Shown piece after piece: positions 1-5,799 of a DNA stretch of 18,341 nucleotides (its first letter is position 1; each line of letters opens with the position of its first letter). The notes below the pieces were generated by a model that saw only the letters and a list, made by a program, of their open reading frames with translations, had not been told where the DNA came from and did no database searches. The stretch comes from Flavobacteriales bacterium UBA1995. GTDB lineage: Bacteria; Bacteroidota; Bacteroidia; Flavobacteriales_D; Sanyastnellaceae. Made by a program: the position numbers and the translations under genes. The stretch lies in contig DDCX01000019.1 in the NCBI GenBank assembly GCA_002336475.1, positions 9,502 to 27,842 of the forward strand, given 5' to 3'.

Positions 1-85
1 GCGAAATTACGCCTGTGGTTTCTGCCTTTCACATGAACGCATCCACTGGAAGGCTGTTGTTTTGCACCGTTGTTAAACGCTTCTC

Positions 86-712
86 ATGTTATTTACCCCA
101 GACTCCCCTTCTGCCCTCTCGCTTTTGCCCGGACTTCGGCATCGTAAACTGGTCTTAGCCAGTGCATCTCCCCGGCGCAAGCAACTCATTGGCATGCTGG
201 GCATTCCTTTTGAAGTCCGCCCTATTGGGGCCGATGAAATCTACCCGAAAGAAATCACCGGCCCAGACATTCCGAGGTTCTTGAGTGAACTCAAAGCAAG
301 AGCTGCTGTTTCCACCCTTTCTCCAGAGGAGATTCTCATCACCAGTGACACTGTGGTTCAATTGGATGGCCAGACCTTGGAAAAGCCAGCCTCACCAGAA
401 GAGGCCTTTCGGATGATCCGCGCTTTATCGGGAAGAACGCACGAGGTGACAACGGGATTCACCATCGTAGACGGGCGACAGACCGATGTACTCAAAACAG
501 ACCACGACACAGTGACCGTGTCATTCGTACATCTTAGCGACGATTTCATTCATCATTACATCGAACACCACCAACCTTTCGACAAAGCTGGGGCCTATGG
601 CGCTCAAGATTTGATCGGAGCCTGTGGCATCCATTCCCTAAATGGAAGCTTTTACACCGTTATGGGACTTCCCATGCACAAAATTTTTTCAACCCTGCAA
701 ACCTTTGATTAA
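86..712 (+). CDS. maf: Maf-family nucleoside triphosphate pyrophosphatase (YhdE-like)
   Basis: Hydrolyses non-canonical or surplus NTPs to the NMP and pyrophosphate in the cytoplasm. The YhdE branch prefers dTTP/UTP and is linked to house-cleaning and septum control. The 208-residue protein carries the Maf signature SASPRR at residues 26-31, SDTVV at 87-91 with Asp88 as the expected catalytic acid, Lys100 in LEKPAS, and DKAGAYG at 166-172. The DKAGAYG block is typical of the YhdE branch rather than YceF. It is slightly longer than usual (about 190-200) because some 20 residues precede the first strand; no internal Met offers a shorter start before the signature, so the ATG at 86 is kept. The gene stands alone, 120 bp upstream of proteorhodopsin and without an evident terminator between them, so read-through is possible. 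Family assignment is firm; the exact substrate is inferred. Confidence 0.93.
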   Translation: MLFTPDSPSALSLLPGLRHRKLVLASASPRRKQLIGMLGIPFEVRPIGADEIYPKEITGPDIPRFLSELKARAAVSTLSPEEILITSDTVVQLDGQTLEKPASPEEAFRMIRALSGRTHEVTTGFTIVDGRQTDVLKTDHDTVTVSFVHLSDDFIHHYIEHHQPFDKAGAYGAQDLIGACGIHSLNGSFYTVMGLPMHKIFSTLQTFD

Positions 713-754
713 CAAGCTCATCAATCGCTGCTCAGGTTATTACGTTCACTTTTT

Positions 755-788
755 TTGCAATTTTCTTGAACAAGGGGGCTTCCCTTTG
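755..788 (+). promoter_or_regulatory. Possible Bacteroidota-type promoter for proteorhodopsin
   Basis: A TTG at 755-757 is followed after 23 bases by TCCCTTTG at 781-788, a 7/8 match to the Bacteroidota -7 element TAnnTTTG (the A is replaced by C). It would start transcription near 795. The spacer is at the long end of the known range and another T-rich 7/8 match exists at 750-757, so the assignment is weak. Confidence 0.25.
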
Positions 789-795
789 GTTTTGG

Positions 796-828
796 TGTGT
801 ACGTTGAACACGTTCAAAACCATACACA
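796..828. promoter_or_regulatory. Extended inverted repeat directly upstream of the proteorhodopsin start
   Basis: Two nested pairs of arms share one centre: TTGAAC (804-809) with GTTCAA (812-817), and TGTGTA (796-801) with TACACA (823-828). The outer arm ends four bases before the proteorhodopsin ATG at 833. As DNA it looks like an operator for a dimeric regulator. As RNA it could fold into a hairpin with a CACG loop and an internal bulge. The symmetry is seen directly; the role is inferred. Confidence 0.45.
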
Positions 829-832
829 ACAA

Positions 833-1579
833 ATGAACCTTTCTTTAATTCTAGCCGATGCTTCGCTTTACATGAGTGAGCACTTTGACAGCCTGACAAG
901 TTTCACCTTCTTCGTCGGTTGCATGGCCATGATGGCCGCATCTGTCTTTTTCTTCCTCGAAATGGGCAGCGTAGACAAAAAATGGAGGACGTCACTGCTC
1001 ATTAGTGGCATCATCACATTTATCGCTTTCGTGCACTACTACTACATGCGCGATTACTACCTGGCCACAGGTGACAGCCCCATTGCTTTCCGCTATGTGG
1101 ACTGGACACTGACGGTTCCGTTGATGTGCGTGGAGTTTTACCTGATCACCAAGAAAGCCGGTGGCACCATGGGACTGATGTGGAAGTTGATCTTCGCATC
1201 TGTGATCATGTTGGTTACAGGTTACTGGGGTGAGGCATTGGACCAAAGCAACGCTTGGCTCTGGGGTCTTTTCTCAGGTATTGCTTACTTCTACATCGTT
1301 TACCTCGTTTGGTTCGGTGAAGTAAAGCAGTTGGCTGCCAATGCTGGTGGAGCCGTAGCTGAAGCCAACAAGTGGCTCGGTTGGTTCGTGCTGGCCGGTT
1401 GGGCGATTTACCCCATTGGTTACATGGCCGGAACCGGAGACTTCGGTGGCGGACAATGGTACCAGGGGCTTTTCAACCTCGACATGGACGTCATCTACAA
1501 CATTGGTGATGCCATCAACAAGATCGGTTTCGGTCTCGTGATTTACGCTTTGGCCATCAAGGACAGCTCTAAGGGCTGA
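833..1579 (+). CDS. Proteorhodopsin, green-tuned light-driven proton pump
   Basis: A seven-helix inner-membrane retinal protein that exports protons on illumination. The 248 residues include RYVDWTLTVPLMCVEF at 87-102. Aligned to the marine GPR reference this gives the proton acceptor Asp90 (GPR 97), Thr94 (101) and proton donor Glu101 (108), i.e. the DTE motif of an outward proton pump. The tuning position equivalent to GPR 105 is Met98, the usual green-absorbing residue of Bacteroidota. His68 matches the conserved histidine beside the acceptor, and Lys230 in INKIGFG is the Schiff-base lysine. The N-terminal FTFFVGCMAMMAAS block is typical of flavobacterial proteins. A GTG at 797 would add 12 residues, but the ATG at 833 gives a normal N-terminus. 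An intrinsic terminator follows at once and blh lies directly downstream, supplying the chromophore. Identity is firm; the absorption colour is inferred from one residue. Confidence 0.98.
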   Translation: MNLSLILADASLYMSEHFDSLTSFTFFVGCMAMMAASVFFFLEMGSVDKKWRTSLLISGIITFIAFVHYYYMRDYYLATGDSPIAFRYVDWTLTVPLMCVEFYLITKKAGGTMGLMWKLIFASVIMLVTGYWGEALDQSNAWLWGLFSGIAYFYIVYLVWFGEVKQLAANAGGAVAEANKWLGWFVLAGWAIYPIGYMAGTGDFGGGQWYQGLFNLDMDVIYNIGDAINKIGFGLVIYALAIKDSSKG

Positions 1580-1607
1580 TCTCTCCGAAACGAAAGCAAG
1601 GAAAACT

Positions 1608-1641
1608 GGCCCACCCCTTCTCGGGGGTGGGCCTTTTCTTT
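1608..1641 (+). terminator. Intrinsic terminator after proteorhodopsin
   Basis: A perfect ten-base-pair GC stem (GGCCCACCCC at 1608-1617 with GGGGTGGGCC at 1624-1633) and a six-base loop are followed by TTTTCTTT at 1634-1641. It lies 28 bases past the proteorhodopsin stop and only five bases before the blh start codon, so it should separate or attenuate blh expression. Confidence 0.9.
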
Positions 1642-1658
1642 GCCCCATGATTGGGGCA
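1641..1658 (+). promoter_or_regulatory. Inverted repeat with the blh start codon in its loop
   Basis: TGCCCC (1641-1646) and GGGGCA (1653-1658) form a perfect six-base-pair stem whose six-base loop is exactly ATGATT, the first two codons of blh. It abuts the T-tract of the preceding terminator. A start codon presented in, or masked by, a hairpin could modulate translation. The fold is visible; the regulatory role is inferred. Confidence 0.4.
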
Positions 1659-2546
1659 GGCACATTCAAGAATGCAGTCAAGGTGCGGAGGTGGACCCTC
1701 GGTCTTTTGGCGGCTGGTGCTCTCATGAGCGAGGCACTCTGGCATTGGGCTCCAGACCTCCAGTTGCCCCTCGCCATTGTTCTGATCGCTGTTATTGGCA
1801 TCCAGCATGGCGCCTTGGACCACATACTGCATTCCCACATGCATGGGGACCCAGAAGGGCCTCTTCGCCAGTCTTTTGTCCTCCCCTATATCGCGGGTAT
1901 CGGAGTGGCTTGGGTCGCCTTTGAGACTGCTCCAGAACTGATGCTGGGCGTGTTTCTTCTGGTCAGTGCCTACCATTTTGGCATGTCACACCTCAGGGTC
2001 GATGCCATGCGCGGAAAACGGCCTTCACCGGACCACCTGTCCGGCCTGACCCTTGGCCTTTCTTTGCTCGCCCCGTTGGTCACCCGACCCGACGCCATCG
2101 GTGTTCTGCAGGACTTCGGCTGGCACCTTGACACCGGCTTCGGAGACAAATTGCTGCCGCTCAAACTGGCCAGCGGTGCCGCCCTCTTTCTCGGACTCGT
2201 GCTCAACCGCACATGGCGAAATGGCATGCTGGTTGTGGCCAGTGTCCTGCTCGCCTGGCTGGTGCGGGACCTCCTCCTCGCATTCGCACTGTATTTCGCC
2301 CTGGGCCATTCCCGGGAAGCTTTTTTCGAAGAATTCCAGCACCGGCAAAGTGTTGCGCGCGCATTTCCTCAATTTTATGTGAAGAGCCTTCCCCTCAGCT
2401 TCGCCTTCGCCGCCATGGCGGGGGTGATTCTTTGGCTCGCATCAGACGGCGTGCTCCGGGAACGGGCCGCGTTGAGCTTTCTGCTGGCAGGGACATTGCC
2501 GCACATCGCGGTCCTCGAGGGTTGGGTGACTGCCCGAACCCGCTGA
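1647..2546 (+). CDS. blh: Brp/Blh-family beta-carotene 15,15'-dioxygenase
   Basis: Integral membrane iron enzyme that cleaves beta-carotene centrally into two all-trans retinals, the proteorhodopsin chromophore. The 299-residue protein has several hydrophobic helices and the family's conserved histidine blocks: QHGALDH (53-59, His54 and His59), AYHFGMSH (108-115, His110 and His115), ALGHS (218-222, His221) and LPHIAVLE (284-291, His286). In characterised Blh proteins, histidines of this kind coordinate the iron. Its position straight after proteorhodopsin is the classic arrangement in marine bacteria. The chosen ATG lies inside a small hairpin; a later start at Met27 (1725) would cut into the first helix, though it remains possible. 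No separate promoter is obvious, so expression may depend on read-through of the terminator at 1608-1641. The gene converges on selD with a 43-bp gap. Confidence 0.95.
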   Translation: MIGAGTFKNAVKVRRWTLGLLAAGALMSEALWHWAPDLQLPLAIVLIAVIGIQHGALDHILHSHMHGDPEGPLRQSFVLPYIAGIGVAWVAFETAPELMLGVFLLVSAYHFGMSHLRVDAMRGKRPSPDHLSGLTLGLSLLAPLVTRPDAIGVLQDFGWHLDTGFGDKLLPLKLASGAALFLGLVLNRTWRNGMLVVASVLLAWLVRDLLLAFALYFALGHSREAFFEEFQHRQSVARAFPQFYVKSLPLSFAFAAMAGVILWLASDGVLRERAALSFLLAGTLPHIAVLEGWVTARTR

Positions 2547-2549
2547 CTT

Positions 2550-2577
2550 GGGCCATGTCTCCAGACTGAGATGGTCC
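2550..2577. other. Stem-loop between convergent blh and selD
   Basis: GGGCCAT (2550-2556) pairs with ATGGTCC (2571-2577), seven pairs including one G-U, around a 14-base loop. There is no T-tract, so it is not a canonical intrinsic terminator. It is the only structure in the 43-bp convergent gap. Confidence 0.3.
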
Positions 2578-2589
2578 GAGCCCGAAGTA

Positions 2590-3639
2590 TCAGCCCCGCA
2601 CCCTGAGGTGGCCCTGACCGGGGACCACTGTGCCGATGGACTGGGCATGCAAACCGAATTCGATGAGTACGGCCTCAACGTCACCCACCGAATCCGGAGA
2701 GGCTGAAAGGAGCAAACCACCGCTGGTTTGGGGATCACACACGAGGTCCCGAACGAAATCCGAAGCACCTTCGAGGATGAGGTCTTGGCCGTAGCTCGCA
2801 AAATTGCGCCGCGTGCCTCCGGGAATGCAGCCCGCTGCATGATACCCCTCCAAGGCCGAACGGTCCAAAGTCGGGAGTTGCGCCCCATCAACCACGAGCT
2901 CGACTCCAGTGGCGCGCGCCATTTCTAATCCATGCCCCGCCAATCCAAAGCCCGTGACATCGGTCATGGCGTGAACCCCGTCAATCTGCCCTAAAGCCGC
3001 ACCAACCTTGTTAAGTTGGGTCATGTTGCGCGAAGCCGCATCGAGGTGTGGTGCTTCCACGAGCCCTTTCTTTTGAGCGGTGGTGACCATGCCCACCCCC
3101 AATGGCTTGGTGAGGTAGAGCCGGTCGCCTGCCAACGCGCCTCCGTTTTTCTTGAGTTTGGCAATCTCGACGCGGCCTGTCACAGCCAGACCAAAAATGG
3201 GCTCAGGACTGTCAATGCTGTGCCCGCCAGCCAGCGGTATACCCGCCTCTGCGCATACCGAACGCCCCCCTTCGAGCACCTGGCCAGCCACTTCGGGAGA
3301 AAGCTTGTCAACAGGCCAGCCGAGTATGGCGATGGCCATCAGGGGAGTGCCGCCCATGGCGTAGATGTCGCTGATGGCATTGGCGGCTGCGATGCGGCCA
3401 AAAGTGTGGGGGTCATCTACAATGGGCATGAAGAAGTCGGTGGTGGACACAGCGGCCGTCCCATCGCCCAAATCGTACACCGCAGCATCGTCGCGGGCGC
3501 CGTGACCGACAATCAACTTTGGATCGTCCGCCTGGACGCCCAATTGCCCTAAGATTTGATCCAGCACACCCGGTGCAATTTTGCAACCACAGCCCGCTCC
3601 ATGGCTGTACTGTGTCAACTTCACTTCTTGCTGCTCCAT
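2590..3639 (-). CDS. selD: Selenide, water dikinase (selenophosphate synthetase)
   Basis: Makes selenophosphate, the active selenium donor, from selenide and ATP in the cytoplasm. The 349-residue protein closely resembles E. coli SelD along its length. It has [13 protein letters not shown] at 8-20, with catalytic Cys17 and Lys20, [14 protein letters not shown] at 47-60 carrying the metal-binding Asp51, [42 protein letters not shown] and [11 protein letters not shown]. The active site uses cysteine rather than selenocysteine. It begins 15 bp after the stop of mnmH on the same strand, so the two genes almost certainly form an operon. That pairing points to selenouridine in tRNA as the use of the selenophosphate. 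No selA, selB or selC lies in this window. Confidence 0.97.
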   Translation of the reverse strand: MEQQEVKLTQYSHGAGCGCKIAPGVLDQILGQLGVQADDPKLIVGHGARDDAAVYDLGDGTAAVSTTDFFMPIVDDPHTFGRIAAANAISDIYAMGGTPLMAIAILGWPVDKLSPEVAGQVLEGGRSVCAEAGIPLAGGHSIDSPEPIFGLAVTGRVEIAKLKKNGGALAGDRLYLTKPLGVGMVTTAQKKGLVEAPHLDAASRNMTQLNKVGAALGQIDGVHAMTDVTGFGLAGHGLEMARATGVELVVDGAQLPTLDRSALEGYHAAGCIPGGTRRNFASYGQDLILEGASDFVRDLVCDPQTSGGLLLSASPDSVGDVEAVLIEFGLHAQSIGTVVPGQGHLRVRG

Positions 3640-3654
3640 GTCCGCAAAGGTGGG

Positions 3655-4713
3655 TCAGAGACCCATGCGGTCTGCAGCGTCCATGAGCCGCTGGGCACAT
3701 TCTGTAACCGGCAAGCCTTGGGCTTCCACAGGGTACCGGTTGTCCCCCGCTCTTTTTTGCAACCCGTGCTCGTAAGTCCGGTCGTAGTAATCCAAGGCAA
3801 TCCGAGCTGCCGTCGCCAAATCATCCTGCTGGAGTGCCGCCAACGCCTCGGTCGTTTCTGCACCACCCAGCTCGGACCGAATGGCTTCAAAGGCTTGGTG
3901 AAGAAGCGCCGTGTCATAAGCGCCGTACATCCCTACCAAATGGTCGACCCGGTCCTGGGTGCTCCTCAGCATCTCCAGCGCGGGACACGCGATCATCCGC
4001 TTGTAAAAAGGCTCGGGCACATGCACCTTTCCAATTTTGCGGCTTTCATTTTCGACCCAAATGCGCCTTGTGGGATCTAAGCCCACGAGGCATTCCGCGA
4101 GCAGGTTGCGGAAGTGCTCCGATGTGGGCTGGTCGTGGCGGTTCAAATTGCCAAAGGCGGACCCGAAGTGCCGCGCCAACCCCTCTAGGTCAACGGTCTG
4201 CTCACCAGCCTCAGCCAAGGCTTGGAGCACGGCAGTCTTGGCTGACCCGGTGTATCCACCAACACGCACCAATGGCCACTCTTGCCCCATCAAAGCGGGC
4301 AAAGTCTGCTTATATGCTTTGTAGCCGCCTTCAAGCAGCACCACTGGCATTCCCGCTGTCCTCAGCAGCCAGCTGAGCGATCCACTGCGCATCCCGCCCC
4401 GCCAGCAATACATGTGAATGGGACGGCGGTCTGGCTGTTCTGCAAACAAAGCTTTGGCCGAACGCACCATATCAGCCATGCGGGGACCGATGAATTCTAA
4501 ACCGCGCTCAACGGCCATTTCGCGGCCTTCCTGTTTGTACATGGTCCCGACTTCCGCGCGTTCGGCATCGTCAAAGAGTGGGAATGATACCGCCCCGGGG
4601 ATGTGTGCTTCAGCGAATTCTCCCGGAGATCGGGCATCCAACAACAGCGCCCCTTTTTCACGGGACCCCTCCAGAAAATCTTGGACACCTACGGAGCGAC
4701 TGGGCACGGCCAT
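3655..4713 (-). CDS. mnmH: tRNA 2-selenouridine synthase (rhodanese plus P-loop domains)
   Basis: Replaces the sulfur of 2-thiouridine at the wobble position of certain tRNAs (Lys, Glu, Gln) with selenium, via a geranylated intermediate, using selenophosphate from SelD. The 352-residue length is normal. Residues 8-140 form a rhodanese domain (LLLDARSPGEF, HIPGA) with the active-site loop YCWRGGMRSGSL and catalytic Cys103. The C-terminal part is a P-loop domain. Its Walker A reads GYTGSAKT at 153-160, where family members normally have a second glycine (GSGKT), so Ala158 replaces the glycine before the lysine (codon GCC). The motif is otherwise intact and no frame is broken, so I treat the gene as functional with caution. 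It is first in an operon with selD and divergent from the exported protein gene starting at 4791, with a 77-bp shared upstream region. Confidence 0.95.
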   Translation of the reverse strand: MAVPSRSVGVQDFLEGSREKGALLLDARSPGEFAEAHIPGAVSFPLFDDAERAEVGTMYKQEGREMAVERGLEFIGPRMADMVRSAKALFAEQPDRRPIHMYCWRGGMRSGSLSWLLRTAGMPVVLLEGGYKAYKQTLPALMGQEWPLVRVGGYTGSAKTAVLQALAEAGEQTVDLEGLARHFGSAFGNLNRHDQPTSEHFRNLLAECLVGLDPTRRIWVENESRKIGKVHVPEPFYKRMIACPALEMLRSTQDRVDHLVGMYGAYDTALLHQAFEAIRSELGGAETTEALAALQQDDLATAARIALDYYDRTYEHGLQKRAGDNRYPVEAQGLPVTECAQRLMDAADRMGL

Positions 4714-4790
4714 TGGGAGCGAAGGTAGACTCCCCTTGTGTTTGGCACGATGCTTGTTTCTACTTGTACGTTCACAAATACAACAGCACC

Positions 4791-5504
4791 ATGATGCGAT
4801 TCCAATTTCCCCTTGCTCTTTTCGCGGCTGCGGTCATGACCAGCCCCTCCTTCGCCCAACCCACCCTGGAAAGGCCCAATGCCCCAGATCCTGCCTCGGC
4901 CTGCCTCGGCGAATGCGAGCAACATGATTGTGAGCCATCTCGAGAAGCAAGGCGCATGATGGACGCCGAGGCGCGTCTGCTCGAAGCCAATGCACGCCGC
5001 GCGCAAGCGGCCACACGAACCCTTCAAGCGCAACGCGCACTGATCCGTGAGGAGCAAGAGCGGGTGAGGGCCAACAAACAGGCCATTTTGAGTGAGGCCA
5101 AGCAACGCGAATGGGAGCACCGCAGGGCTGATGTCAAATTGGACAACCTCACGGACCGACTCCACGATTACAGGGCGGTGGTGCTCACATCGGTCACCGG
5201 AGTGCATCCCAAACAATCTGTGGCTCAAGCTGCCGAAATACTCTCGGGACAGGGCAACTTGGAATTTGTCAATCCACTCAAGATCAAGCGCAAATACCGG
5301 ACCCACCGAAAACTGGCCCCTGACTTTGTGTACCGCCATGGTGTGTTGCGCGCAACCCTGCACCGAGAAACCCTCAACGAATACGGACGCTTTGTCCACC
5401 TCGTCATCAGAGATCACAATGGAAAGGTGGTTTATGACGCCCGCTACGAGAATGTGCATTTCGCCGAAATGCTGGCTCCTCTCTCAGGAACAGCGACACT
5501 TTAA
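4791..5504 (+). CDS. Exported coiled-coil protein of unknown function
   Basis: I do not recognise this 237-residue protein. Its N-terminus (MMRFQFPLALFAAAVM, then SPSFAQ) is a clear Sec signal peptide, probably cleaved after Ala22, so the product is likely periplasmic or surface-located. A short segment with three cysteines (Cys38, 42, 47) follows. Residues about 50-127 are rich in Ala, Arg, Glu and Gln and look like one long charged alpha-helix or coiled coil. The C-terminal 100 residues are a mixed basic domain ending in short beta-like stretches (FVHLVIRDHNGKVVYDARY). The frame stays open upstream into mnmH, but the double ATG at 4791/4794 followed directly by the signal peptide fixes the start. 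It is divergent from mnmH and has no same-strand partner. Signal peptide, composition and intact frame make it a credible gene; the function is unknown. Confidence 0.8.
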   Translation: MMRFQFPLALFAAAVMTSPSFAQPTLERPNAPDPASACLGECEQHDCEPSREARRMMDAEARLLEANARRAQAATRTLQAQRALIREEQERVRANKQAILSEAKQREWEHRRADVKLDNLTDRLHDYRAVVLTSVTGVHPKQSVAQAAEILSGQGNLEFVNPLKIKRKYRTHRKLAPDFVYRHGVLRATLHRETLNEYGRFVHLVIRDHNGKVVYDARYENVHFAEMLAPLSGTATL

Positions 5505-5799
5505 CGCCCTGAACGGGGTCATCAACCCCACGGCCCCCAGAGACTGCGCCCACTCCACTTCAGGGGTGGGCGCTGCCCATTGGGCACTCAATGTGGAATT
5601 CCCGTAGGCCTGAACCCCAATGACCGGCACAAGGCCATTGCTCCCCAATGGGCAACCGAAATCAAGCCAAAAAAGAGGTACGCATCGAAAATCGTAGAGA
5701 GCAACATCGGAAGGTGGATTGTGCATCCTGTACGCACGCGCCACCTTTTAGGTTACACATTACAGGCTGACCGCAATCAGCGTCGCGCTCCACCTCGCA
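5505..5799. other. Hairpin-rich noncoding region between convergent genes
   Basis: No convincing gene occupies these 295 bases. Several inverted repeats follow one another. GGGGT/ACCCC lies at 5515-5529. A strong 11-pair stem, GCGCCCACTCC (5546-5556) with GGGGTGGGCGC (5563-5573), has one G-U pair. TGCCC/GGGCA lies at 5574-5586. GCCATTG pairs with CAATGGGC at about 5633-5653. AAGGTGG (5711-5717) pairs with CCACCTT (5741-5747), followed by TT. In addition, TGCCCATTGGG (5574-5584) recurs inverted at 5644-5654. Only the last hairpin has even a short T-run. The region may be a structured 3' end serving both convergent genes. Confidence 0.5.

Noticed and set aside
1..85. Possible end of an upstream gene or a promoter at the left edge
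   Set aside because: No convincing coding remnant or -33/-7 pair could be made out in this short stretch.
1274..1976. Overlapping minus-strand frames across the proteorhodopsin end and the blh start
   Set aside because: They cross a strong terminator and are antisense to two confidently identified genes.
4578..4790. Upstream in-frame extension of the coiled-coil gene
   Set aside because: It overlaps the start of mnmH antisense and would bury the signal peptide inside the protein.
4689..5459. A 256-codon open frame on the minus strand
   Set aside because: It is antisense to the exported coiled-coil gene, and the plus-strand frame has the signal peptide and a sensible composition.
5711..5750. 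AAGGTGG/CCACCTT hairpin as an intrinsic terminator
   Set aside because: The loop is 23 bases and the T-run after it is only about four bases, too weak to call, and it lies over 200 bp from the plus-strand stop.
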